DNA from: Bradyrhizobium ottawaense
GTDB taxonomy: Bacteria > Pseudomonadota > Alphaproteobacteria > Rhizobiales > Xanthobacteraceae
Reading direction: 5' to 3'
Assembly (NCBI RefSeq): GCF_002278135.3
Contig: NZ_CP029425.2
Coordinates: 3,634,001-3,698,000 of the forward strand
DNA length: 64,000 nucleotides
Shown here piece after piece: positions 33,422-41,405 of this stretch (the stretch's first letter is position 1; every line of letters begins with the position of its first letter). The notes under the pieces were generated by a model. It was not told the origin of the DNA, made no database searches, and saw only the letters and a list, made by a program, of their open reading frames with translations. Made by a program: the position numbers and the translations under genes.

Positions 33422-34336
33422 ATGTACCTCTCCCGGTTGATCCTCCCTGCTTTTCTCCTTGCTGTCCTCGTGGGTGTCCGGCCTGCCGGCGCGGGCACCG
33501 AGGCGGCCACCGCGGCACCGGCCGGCGTGTCGATCGAGGATTTCCAGTATCTGGATACGTCCGGCGAGCCGGTCGACCAGACCGCCGTCCACGAGAAGCG
33601 GCTGGGCGCGTTCATGGTCGCGCTGCGACGGGATGTCGGGGCGGACAAGCGCTATCAGCTCACGCCCGCCGGGCAAGCCGATGCAAAATTCAAGGTCGTC
33701 GGCGGCGTCCAGAAGACGAGCACGCTGGTGCAATGGGCGCGGGTCGCCGTGATCGATACCGCGGCCAAGAAGGTCCTGTTCGAGAAGCTCTACACGTTCC
33801 GCGGCGACAACGACGAAGCCTGGGACCGTGCCGAGGCGTTCCTCGCCCGCGAGGTCATCGCGGCGCTCGGCACGCCCGCGCCGGTCGCGCTCGCCGTGTT
33901 CGATTTCGAGCTCGAGGACATGACGGCCGCATCTGGGAGCACCTTGGCCGGTTCAGACGCATCGTACCTCGCCGAGACCACCGGCGGCGTGCGTGACGTG
34001 CTCGGCCAGTCCGGCCGCTACCGCATCGTCGAAATCGGCAGCGCGAGCGGCGAGGCGGTGAAGGCGCGCGCGTTACGCGACTGCGGCGGCTGCGAGGCGG
34101 CGATTGCGAAAGAGCTCGGCGCGGATCAATCGCTGATCGGCGTGGTGCGGCGGGTCAGCCGCACCGAATACACGCTCGGCTTCCAGCTGCGTGATGCCCG
34201 CACCGGCGCGGTGCTGGCGCGCGGCGACAGCGGCCTGCGCCTCGGCGCGGACTATTCGTGGAAACGGGGCGCCGTGCGGCTGGTCAGCGACCGGCTGATC
34301 GAGGGCCAGCAGGCCGCCGACGCAATTAGAAAGTAA
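33422..34336 (+). CDS. Secreted DUF2380-like protein
   Basis: A 304-residue protein with signal peptide starting MYLSRLILPAFLLAVLVGVR and cleaving near PAGAG. The central part VALAVFDFELEDMTAASGST resembles the DUF2380/DUF3280 group of secreted proteins from methylotroph and rhizobial genomes; this match is from memory. A CGGCE pair of Cys is present (DCGGCEAAIAKEL). It is divergent from the two-component pair, a plausible regulon member. Its 3' end overlaps the idonate-type dehydrogenase by 11 bases, tail to tail. Confidence 0.72.
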   Translation: MYLSRLILPAFLLAVLVGVRPAGAGTEAATAAPAGVSIEDFQYLDTSGEPVDQTAVHEKRLGAFMVALRRDVGADKRYQLTPAGQADAKFKVVGGVQKTSTLVQWARVAVIDTAAKKVLFEKLYTFRGDNDEAWDRAEAFLAREVIAALGTPAPVALAVFDFELEDMTAASGSTLAGSDASYLAETTGGVRDVLGQSGRYRIVEIGSASGEAVKARALRDCGGCEAAIAKELGADQSLIGVVRRVSRTEYTLGFQLRDARTGAVLARGDSGLRLGADYSWKRGAVRLVSDRLIEGQQAADAIRK

Positions 34337-35357
34337 GCTGCACCTTCATCGACTGTGAGCGGTCGCTGGCAAGCTCGAAGGCGGCGACCGCGTTCTCGAA
34401 CGGCATGGTGGCCGTGATCAGCGGCTTCACGTCGATCAGGCCTTCGCCCATCAGCCGCACCGCCAGCTCGAACTCGGGATCGAAGCGGAAGGTGCCGCGG
34501 AGCTGCAATTCCTTGGCGACGATGGAATTGATCGGCAGCGTCATCTCGCCGCCGAGACCGAGCTGCACCAGCGTCGCACCCGGGCGGAGCACGTCGAGCG
34601 CAGTGCGCAGCGCCGCCTGATTGCCGGAGGCTTCGAACAGCGTGTCGAACACGCCCTTGCCGGCGCGCCAGGGATCGAGCGCCGTGGCATCGGCCGCGAC
34701 ATTGATGGCATGCGTCGCGCCGAGTTTTCTCGCGACCGCGAGCGGCGCCTCGGCCACATCGGTCACCACGATCTCGGACGCGCCGCCGAAGCGCGAGACC
34801 AAAATCATCAGCGCGCCGATCGGGCCGCAGCCCGTGATCAGCACGCGCTTGCCGAGCAGGGGGCCGGCCTGCTTGCCGGCATGCAGGCACACCGCGAGCG
34901 GTTCGGCGACCGCAGCTTCCGCCAACGAGAGCTTGTCGGCGATCGGCACCGCTTGCGTGGCATCGACCGTGATGAACTCGCGAAAGCCGCCTTGCACGTG
35001 AGGAAAGCGCATCGCGCTGCCGAGGAAGCGCATGTCGAGGCATTGGTTGCGCATGCCTTCCTGGCAATGCAGGCATTGGCCGCACGGTCTGCTCGGATTG
35101 ACGGCAACGCGCGTGCCTGTTTTCACGCTGGTGACGCCGTCACCGACGGCCGCGACCACGCCGGCGATCTCGTGCCCTAGCGCCATCGGTTGCTGGATGC
35201 GGACGACGCCGAAGCCGCCGTGATGGTAATAGTGCAGGTCGGAGCCACAGATGCCGCCATTGGCGATCTTGACGCGGACTTCGCCCGGGCCGGGCGCCGG
35301 ATCGGGATAGTTGTCGATCCGCAGATCTTTCGGGGCGTGGATGACGACGGCGCGCAT
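34326..35357 (-). CDS. Zinc-dependent dehydrogenase, L-idonate 5-dehydrogenase-like
   Basis: A 343-residue MDR-family enzyme. Catalytic zinc ligands Cys37 (GGICGSDLHYY), His62 and Glu63 (LGHEIAG) are present, as are structural zinc Cys92, 95, 98 and 106, and the nucleotide loop GCGPIGALM. The closest functional memory is L-idonate 5-dehydrogenase, which oxidises L-idonate to 5-ketogluconate. It is the third gene of a leftward unit whose second gene is a gluconate 5-dehydrogenase-like SDR, which matches the two-step idonate/5-ketogluconate interconversion. Confidence 0.85.
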   Translation of the reverse strand: MRAVVIHAPKDLRIDNYPDPAPGPGEVRVKIANGGICGSDLHYYHHGGFGVVRIQQPMALGHEIAGVVAAVGDGVTSVKTGTRVAVNPSRPCGQCLHCQEGMRNQCLDMRFLGSAMRFPHVQGGFREFITVDATQAVPIADKLSLAEAAVAEPLAVCLHAGKQAGPLLGKRVLITGCGPIGALMILVSRFGGASEIVVTDVAEAPLAVARKLGATHAINVAADATALDPWRAGKGVFDTLFEASGNQAALRTALDVLRPGATLVQLGLGGEMTLPINSIVAKELQLRGTFRFDPEFELAVRLMGEGLIDVKPLITATMPFENAVAAFELASDRSQSMKVQLTF

Positions 35358-35378
35358 GGCTTGCTCCTGGTTCGCGGA

Positions 35379-36146
35379 TCACATCGCGGCGATCATGCCG
35401 CCATCGACATAGATGATCTGGCCGTTGACGTAGGTCGAGGCGTCCGACGCCAGGAAGATCGCGGCACCGACCAGCTCGTCCGGCTTGCCCCAGCGCTTGG
35501 AGGGGATGCGGCCCATCAGCCAGTTGTTGAAATCGGTGTTGTTGACCAGCGCCTCGTTCATGTCGGTCAGCATGTAGCCGGGACCGATCGCATTGGCCGT
35601 GATGCCGTGCTGGGCCCATTCCACCGCCATCGAGCGGGTGAGATTCTTGATGCCGCCCTTGGCCGCGGTGTAGGGCGCGATGGTCGGGCGCGCGAGCTCG
35701 CTGCCGAGCGAGCCGATATTGATGATCTTGCCGTGCTTGCGCGGGATCATGCGCTTGGCCGCCTCGCGGCCGATCACGAAGGCGCTGGTCAGGTTGGTCT
35801 CGATCACCTTGCGCCATTCGTCGGTGGTGAACTCCACCAGCGGCTTGCGGTGCTGGATGCCGGCATTGTTGACGACGATGTCGACCGCGATGTTCTTCTT
35901 GTCGAAGTCGTTGAACGCCGCGACGATGGCGGGCTCGTCGGTGACGTTGAAGGCTGCGCCTTCGGCCTGATGCCCGGCGGCGCGAAACTCGGCGACGGCC
36001 TGCTCGACTCGCTTGGGATCGACGCCGTTGACGATGATCTTCGCGCCGGCCTTGGCCATGCCCTCGGCGATGGCGCGGCCGAGGCCGCGGGAGGAGCCGG
36101 TCACGAGCGCGGTGCGGCCGGAAAGATCGAAAAGAGAGGTGCTCAT
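35379..36146 (-). CDS. SDR oxidoreductase, gluconate 5-dehydrogenase-like
   Basis: A 255-residue SDR with cofactor loop ALVTGSSRGLGRAIA, NNAG (VVNNAGIQHRKP), and catalytic Ser-Tyr-Lys in NIGSLGSELA and PYTAAKGGIK. The pattern DLSGRTALVTG...IQHRKP is typical of IdnO/gluconate 5-dehydrogenase, which reduces 5-ketogluconate to gluconate. It lies 12 bases after the enolase-superfamily gene and 21 bases before the zinc dehydrogenase. Confidence 0.87.
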   Translation of the reverse strand: MSTSLFDLSGRTALVTGSSRGLGRAIAEGMAKAGAKIIVNGVDPKRVEQAVAEFRAAGHQAEGAAFNVTDEPAIVAAFNDFDKKNIAVDIVVNNAGIQHRKPLVEFTTDEWRKVIETNLTSAFVIGREAAKRMIPRKHGKIINIGSLGSELARPTIAPYTAAKGGIKNLTRSMAVEWAQHGITANAIGPGYMLTDMNEALVNNTDFNNWLMGRIPSKRWGKPDELVGAAIFLASDASTYVNGQIIYVDGGMIAAM

Positions 36147-36158
36147 GTCAGAAAGTCC

Positions 36159-37358
36159 TTAGGCGTTGGAGCGACGCACGGTGAGATCGGAGCGGTCGAA
36201 TACGGCGGGCAGGAGGTCCACGCCGAGACCGGGGCCTTCCATCGGATAGACAAAACCGTCCTTGATCACGGGCATCGTGGTGACGAGCTCATTGTACCAG
36301 CCTTTGTAGAAGGCGCGCACCGATTCCTGGATCAGCGTGTTGGGCTGGCTGAACGACATGTGGATGGCGGCGATGAAGCCGATCGGGCCGATGCAATCGT
36401 GCGGCGCGAAGGGCCGGTGATAGGTCTCGGCCATCGCCGCGATCTTGCGGCCCTCGGTGAGACCGCCGGTCCAGCACAGATCCGCCATGACCACATGCAT
36501 GGCGTCGCGGTCGAGCATGTCCTTGTAGGGAAAGCGCGAGCCCAGCGTCTCGCTGGCGCAGACCCAGACGTCGGTCGAGCGGGCGTATTCGGCCAGCGCC
36601 TGCGGCGAGTTCATGCGGATCGGGTCTTCGTACCAGGTCGGCTTGTACGGCTCGAGCGCGCGCGCGATCTGCTTGGCGGTCGGCAGGTTCCACAGCGAGT
36701 GGAGCTCGACCATGATCTCCATCTTGTCGCCGACCGCTTTGCGGATCTTCTCGAACGGCTCGATCGCCTGCTTCATCTGGGCTGCCGTGATGTAGAGGCC
36801 CTTGTTTTCCTGCGCCGCCGGATCGAACGGCCAGATCTTCATCGCGGAGATGCCGCTCTCCAAAAGGCTTTCGGCCAGCGCATCGGCGCGGTTCATGAAG
36901 CCGTCGAGATCTTCATAGGGGCCCTTGGCGGCGCCGAGATTCCAGTTCGAGACCGGGCTGATGTTGGTCGAGCGGACATATTGCGTGCCGGCGCAGGTGT
37001 TGTAGATGCGCTGCTTGTCGCGGCAGAGGCCGCCGAGCATCTGGTGCACCGGCTGATTGCAGACCTTGCCGAACAGGTCCCACAGCGCGATGTCGATCGC
37101 GGAGGCCGCGCGATACTCGACGCCAGTGGAGGACTGCGCCATCGGCAGGTTCAGCATGTCGCGGTGGATCGCTTCGATGTGCAGGGGATTGCGGCCGAGC
37201 AGGCGGCCCGCAAAGGTATCGTGGATCTGCGCCTCGACCGCGCCCGCGCCGTAGAAGGTCTCGCCGAGCCCGATCACGCCGGTGTCGGTGTGGATTCGCA
37301 CCCAGATGACGTTGGAGAATTCCTCGGTGCGCAGGGTCTCGATCGACGTGATCTTCAC
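36159..37358 (-). CDS. Enolase-superfamily (mandelate racemase-like) sugar-acid dehydratase
   Basis: A 399-residue protein with the mandelate-racemase N-terminal lid (TDTGVIGLGETFYGAG) and barrel. The Lys of the KxK-like motif is in AMKIWPFD, the metal ligands are Glu/Asp in MVELHSLWN, YEDPIRM and ASETLGSRF, and the late His is in FAPHDCIGPIG. The family abstracts the proton alpha to a carboxylate, mostly dehydrating sugar acids. It is first in the leftward unit, divergent from the GntR gene. Confidence 0.87.
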   Translation of the reverse strand: MKITSIETLRTEEFSNVIWVRIHTDTGVIGLGETFYGAGAVEAQIHDTFAGRLLGRNPLHIEAIHRDMLNLPMAQSSTGVEYRAASAIDIALWDLFGKVCNQPVHQMLGGLCRDKQRIYNTCAGTQYVRSTNISPVSNWNLGAAKGPYEDLDGFMNRADALAESLLESGISAMKIWPFDPAAQENKGLYITAAQMKQAIEPFEKIRKAVGDKMEIMVELHSLWNLPTAKQIARALEPYKPTWYEDPIRMNSPQALAEYARSTDVWVCASETLGSRFPYKDMLDRDAMHVVMADLCWTGGLTEGRKIAAMAETYHRPFAPHDCIGPIGFIAAIHMSFSQPNTLIQESVRAFYKGWYNELVTTMPVIKDGFVYPMEGPGLGVDLLPAVFDRSDLTVRRSNA

Positions 37359-37457
37359 TGCAACAGTCCTCCCATGATAAGGCGCCTCGCGCCCGTCTTG
37401 TTGTTCGTGTCTGTGCCGGTCAAAACCGGCGATCTCGGTGGGCAGTCATACGCCCGC

Positions 37458-37473
37458 TTGTAATATATCACAA
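37458..37473. promoter_or_regulatory. Candidate GntR operator (TTGTAATA/TATCACAA)
   Basis: A 16-bp near-perfect palindrome (one mismatched pair) between the divergent dehydratase and GntR genes, in an A/T-rich patch unlike its surroundings. A second short palindrome, aacatgtt, follows at 37472-37479. The position fits an operator for the adjacent FCD-type GntR regulator. Confidence 0.55.
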
Positions 37474-37540
37474 CATGTTTTAAGGATGTCACAAATATGC
37501 CGCCGCTCGATCGCGCGAGCAGGGTGGCAGGGAGGACAAC

Positions 37541-38308
37541 ATGGCACGGCGCAAGCGCGCGCTCGAAGTGGTGAGAAGCGACCAGGACGGCGAGAGCAGG
37601 CCCTCCCGGCGCAACCGTCTCAACTTCTTCGAGCTGGCCTATCAAAGGATCGAGGAGCTGCTCGTTCATTGCGAGCTCAAGCCCGGTCAGTTCATGACCA
37701 TGCTGGAATTGCAGCAGATCACCGGCTTCGGGCGCACGCCGGTGCACCATGCCGTCAATCGTCTCTCCGCCGATACGCTCATCATCATCCGTCCGCGCCA
37801 CGGACTGCACATTGCGCCGATCGATCTTGCGCGCGAACGCATGCTGCTGGCCTTGCGCCGCGACATGGAGCGTTTCGTGATCCGCCTTGCGGCCGATCGC
37901 GCCAGCCTCTCGCATCGCAATCAGGCACTGCACATCGAACGTCTCCTGCGCGAGCGCCGTGCCAGCCTCACCCTCGACGAATTCAATCACATCGACCGCC
38001 GCATCGACGCGCTGGTGCTGGAAGCCGCCGGCGAGCCGTTCCTGGTGCACACGCTGCGGCCACTGCACACGCTGTACCGGCGCATCGGCTACATCCACCA
38101 CCGCTTCATGCCGGGGCAGGCCGACCTGTCGGGCACGATCGATCGTCATCTCGCCATTCTCGCCGCGGTGGCCAGCCGCCGCGTCGACGACGCTGTGAAG
38201 GCGAGCGATGGGCTGATCGACTACATGGGCGAGATATTCACGGGCATGGAAGCGGGGATCGACCCGCGCCTGCTCGATTGCAGCATCGAGCCGCTGCTCG
38301 GCACGTAG
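37541..38308 (+). CDS. GntR/FadR-type regulator of the sugar-acid cluster
   Basis: A 255-residue regulator. It has an Arg-rich N-terminus, then winged helix (ELAYQRIEELLVHCELKPGQ, MLELQQITGFGRTPVHHAVN) and an all-helical FCD ligand domain (MERFVIRLAADRAS onward) with His residues in YIHHRF and DRHLAIL that normally bind a metal for carboxylate sensing. It is followed 24 bases later by the MFS transporter and divergent from the catabolic genes; probably a repressor released by a sugar acid. Confidence 0.88.
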   Translation: MARRKRALEVVRSDQDGESRPSRRNRLNFFELAYQRIEELLVHCELKPGQFMTMLELQQITGFGRTPVHHAVNRLSADTLIIIRPRHGLHIAPIDLARERMLLALRRDMERFVIRLAADRASLSHRNQALHIERLLRERRASLTLDEFNHIDRRIDALVLEAAGEPFLVHTLRPLHTLYRRIGYIHHRFMPGQADLSGTIDRHLAILAAVASRRVDDAVKASDGLIDYMGEIFTGMEAGIDPRLLDCSIEPLLGT

Positions 38309-38332
38309 CGAGTTTTGAAAAGAGGACCAAGC

Positions 38333-39697
38333 ATGACAACGATGGTGATGCCACAACCGACCGCGAACGAAGCCGCGGTCCGCTACCTCATCACGAACTA
38401 CAGTCCCAAGGGCAACAAGGTCGGCTGGCTGATGATGGCCTCGATCCTGGTCGAAGCCTGGGACCTCTATTCGATCGCCTTCGTGCTGATCTTCATCAAG
38501 GAGCAGTACAATCCCACGGCGCTGATGCTGGGCCTTGCCGCGGCGGGCACGCAGGGCGGGGCCCTGATCGGCGCGCTGCTGGGCGGCTGGCTGTCCGACA
38601 AGATCGGCCGCCGCGTCATGTTCCTGGTGACGATGGTGATGTTCATCGTGCTGGCGCTGGCGCAGGCCTTCGTGCCTGACGTCACCTGGCTCATCGTGAT
38701 CCGCTTCCTGCTTGGCATCCCGCTCGGCTCGGACATCTCGACCGGCTACACCTACATCATGGAATCCATGGCCAAGGGCGAGCGCGAGGTCATGGGCAAC
38801 CGCTGGCAGTTCATGTTCGCGGTCGGCGAGGTCCTCACCATCGGCGTCATCGTGATCTTCCTCTTGATCGACATGCAGCACGAGATGCTGTGGCGCGTGA
38901 CGCTCGGCCTCGGCGCGGTGCCGGCGCTGATCATCCTTCTGATGCGCCACGACGTGCCGGAGACGGCGGTGTGGCTGGTGCAGAAGGGGCGCTATCGCGA
39001 GGCCAAGCGGGTCGCGCGCGAGATGTTCAACGACAATCTCGACATGCTGCCGGATCAGGATGTGGTTGTTCCGAAGACCAGCACGCGTGCGTTCCTCGCC
39101 GACCTCAAGAAGGATCCGATCCGCTGGCGCGCCACGGTCTACGGCTGGATCGCCTGTTTCACCCAGGCGAGCGAGTTCTCGACCTTCGCGTTCTATTTGC
39201 CGGTGCTGTTCGTGATGGTCGGCGTGTCGAGCGTGCTCGGCATCAACCTGGTGACGATGGCGCTGTTCTCCTTCGCCGCACTGTCCGGCTGGGTCGGGCC
39301 GCTGCTGACGCCGAAGATCGGCCACCGCGGCATCGCGATCGCCGGCTTCTCGATCGTGCTGGCCTCGCTGCTGGTCGCGGCCTTCGCGCTCTACACCGAC
39401 AACAAGATCCTGCTGCCGTTCGCGGCCGCCGCGATGCTGTGGGGCCATTATTGGGACGCGTCGAACTGCATGACGATCCCGACCATGGTCGCCAAGCCGA
39501 AATATCGCGGCACCGCCAGCGGCTTCGCCTACATGTTCGTGAAGCTGCCGTCGTTCCTGGCGATTTTCCTGTTCCCGACGGTGTTCGCCGCGATCGGGCA
39601 GGCGAATGCCACGCTGATGGTCGCGATCTTCCCGCTGATCGGATTGCTCGCCGCGATCTTCATCCTGCCGGAAGTCTACGGCTACGAGAACGACTGA
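38333..39697 (+). CDS. MFS transporter, sugar/organic-acid porter type
   Basis: A 454-residue, 12-TM major facilitator. TM1 region VGWLMMASILVEAWDLYSIA, loop 2-3 motif GGWLSDKIGRRVM, and a middle loop around residues 210-245 are typical of metabolite:H+ symporters. The ATG at 38333 follows AGAGGA; an upstream TTG would add 6 residues. Operonic with the GntR regulator, so it is the likely uptake system for the sugar acid handled by the divergent enzymes. Confidence 0.88.
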   Translation: MTTMVMPQPTANEAAVRYLITNYSPKGNKVGWLMMASILVEAWDLYSIAFVLIFIKEQYNPTALMLGLAAAGTQGGALIGALLGGWLSDKIGRRVMFLVTMVMFIVLALAQAFVPDVTWLIVIRFLLGIPLGSDISTGYTYIMESMAKGEREVMGNRWQFMFAVGEVLTIGVIVIFLLIDMQHEMLWRVTLGLGAVPALIILLMRHDVPETAVWLVQKGRYREAKRVAREMFNDNLDMLPDQDVVVPKTSTRAFLADLKKDPIRWRATVYGWIACFTQASEFSTFAFYLPVLFVMVGVSSVLGINLVTMALFSFAALSGWVGPLLTPKIGHRGIAIAGFSIVLASLLVAAFALYTDNKILLPFAAAAMLWGHYWDASNCMTIPTMVAKPKYRGTASGFAYMFVKLPSFLAIFLFPTVFAAIGQANATLMVAIFPLIGLLAAIFILPEVYGYEND

Positions 39698-39765
39698 CGA
39701 TGCGCCACCCGGTCGCGGCGTCGTCGCCGCGATCGGGACTGATTTCGGGACGCTGCGGCCGGCGA

Positions 39766-40002
39766 CTACGGGCTCAGGAAGACCGGATCGATTCCCATCC
39801 CATGGCCGAGCAGGCCGAGCGCCTGAAGCTGGGCGGAGTGGAGGTCGACCTCCACGATGACGAACAGTGTGAACAACGCCACTGCGGAGAAGACCAGCAG
39901 GGGATGGGCCGTCTCGACACCGCTCTCGCTCGCTGCGGTGAGGCTCCGGATCGCGCGACGCAGAAAGGAGCTCTGCGGCAACGCTTTCGATTGGATCTGC
40001 AT
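39766..40002 (-). CDS. Small single-TM membrane protein, unknown
   Basis: A 78-residue protein starting MQIQSKALPQSSFLRRAIRS with AAGGAAGG upstream. One TM segment (PLLVFSAVALFTLFVIVEV) is followed by a short C-terminal tail. The N-terminus is positive (cytoplasmic). No family recognised. It lies between the MFS gene (convergent) and the ArsB-type permease (upstream, same strand). Confidence 0.62.
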   Translation of the reverse strand: MQIQSKALPQSSFLRRAIRSLTAASESGVETAHPLLVFSAVALFTLFVIVEVDLHSAQLQALGLLGHGMGIDPVFLSP

Positions 40003-40129
40003 GATGAACCTTCCTTGCCGCGTCATATTCGTCTGATTGGCGCGACAATGGAATTCTAGCCGCAGCGTCGCCGCCGGCATTGACGCACCGCAAATAGCTT
40101 CCACTGAATTTCGAGGGCCGAGGCCTGCG

Positions 40130-41380
40130 TTACCTGATCGCCGCTGCCAGCGCCGCGATCAAGGCGGGCGGCGTCACCAGCAGGCCAAGCTTGAGGAACG
40201 GCCAGGCGCCGACCTCGATCTTCTCCCGCCTGAGCGCGACCAGCCAGAGGATGGTGGCGAGCGACCCCGTCACCGACAGATTGGGGCCGAGGTCGACGCC
40301 GATCAGGATGGCGCTGACGACTGGGGCGGGCAGATGGTCGCTGGCGGCAACCGAGCCGGCGACGAGGCCGACCGGCAGGTTGTTGGCGATATTGTCGGCC
40401 AGCGCGGTGGCAATGCCGACGCTCCAGGCCGCCTTCGGTACCGATTGCGCCACCGCCTGGTGCAACAGCGCGCTGAGCTGCGCGATCACGCCGGTCTTGA
40501 TCAGCGCCTCCACCATGACGAAGAGCCCGCCCACGAGCGGCAGCACGCTCCAGGACACGCCGCGCAGCACGGGCAATGGCGATTGCCGGCTGAGCAGCAG
40601 CACGATCGCGGCCGTCACGCCGCCGCAGATGAACGTCGGCAGCCCCAGTTGCTTGTCCAGCGCAGACGCCGTGACCAGCACGGCGCCGATCGCGACGATG
40701 CCGATCGCCGTCAGCTTGCCGCCGCGGCCGAGTTTTGGATGCGGCACGCGGCGCGCAATCGTCTCCTCCTTCAGGGCCCGGTGCTGGGTCAGGCGCAGCA
40801 CGATGTAGGTCAGCAGGATCGACGCCGCCGAGGGCAGGGCGAACATACGCAGCCATTCGGTGAGCTCGGGCATGCGCGCGCCGAACACGACGAGATTGGC
40901 GGGATTGGAGATCGGTAGCACGAAGCTCGCGGCGTTGGCGATGAAGGCACAGACGAAGAGATAGGGCAGTGGCTTGGCGCCGGCCGCGCGCGTCGCGGCA
41001 TAGACGGCGGGCGTCAGCACGATCGCGGTGGCATCGTTGGAGAGCAGCACCGTGACGAGCGTGCCGACGAGATAGATCAGCAGGAACAGCCGCTGCGGCG
41101 AGCCGGCCGCGTATTCGACCGCGAGCGCGGCGAGGTAGTCGAACAGGCCCTCGAGGCGCGCGAGCTCGGCGATCAGCATCATGCCGATCAGGAAGAGATA
41201 GACGTCGACGCCCTTCTCGATGCCGACAAGCGCATCCTGCCACGGCAGCAGGCCTGATAGTACCAGGGCGCCGGCACCGATCACGGCCCAGATCGCCTCG
41301 GGCAGGCGGAACGGACGGATGATGACGCCTGCGGTCGCAGCGACGATGATGCTCCAGGCCAAGATGGCGTCAGACGGCAC
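40130..41380 (-). CDS. ArsB/NhaD (ion-transporter superfamily) permease
   Basis: A 416-residue, about 11-TM permease: LFLIGMMLIAELARLEGLFD, LLSNDATAIVLTPAVYAATR, ISNPANLVVFGARMPELTEW, LADNIANNLPVGLVAGSVAA, DLGPNLSVTGSLATILWL. The paired S/D-N-A-T and D-N-x-x-N-N-L-P motifs are those of ArsB arsenite exporters and related SLC13/NhaD proteins. The GTG at 41380 is chosen because AAGGA lies 7 bases upstream; a TTG at 41386 is close by. No ArsR or ArsC is adjacent, so arsenite as substrate is not certain. The MFS gene is 25 bases upstream. Confidence 0.85.
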   Translation of the reverse strand: MPSDAILAWSIIVAATAGVIIRPFRLPEAIWAVIGAGALVLSGLLPWQDALVGIEKGVDVYLFLIGMMLIAELARLEGLFDYLAALAVEYAAGSPQRLFLLIYLVGTLVTVLLSNDATAIVLTPAVYAATRAAGAKPLPYLFVCAFIANAASFVLPISNPANLVVFGARMPELTEWLRMFALPSAASILLTYIVLRLTQHRALKEETIARRVPHPKLGRGGKLTAIGIVAIGAVLVTASALDKQLGLPTFICGGVTAAIVLLLSRQSPLPVLRGVSWSVLPLVGGLFVMVEALIKTGVIAQLSALLHQAVAQSVPKAAWSVGIATALADNIANNLPVGLVAGSVAASDHLPAPVVSAILIGVDLGPNLSVTGSLATILWLVALRREKIEVGAWPFLKLGLLVTPPALIAALAAAIR

Positions 41381-41405
41381 GGTCAATCCTTGACGTGAAA
41401 TGAGT

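Noticed and set aside
35190..37463. A 757-codon plus-strand open frame
   Set aside because: Antisense to the well-supported dehydrogenase, SDR and dehydratase genes.
39698..39765. Inverted gtcgcggcg/cgccgcgat after the MFS gene
   Set aside because: Imperfect stem without a T run. Too weak to call a terminator.
37355..40093. A 912-codon minus-strand open frame
   Set aside because: It is antisense to the GntR and MFS transporter genes. The composition is His/Arg/Asp-rich as expected from a GC-rich antisense phase, and there is no domain.
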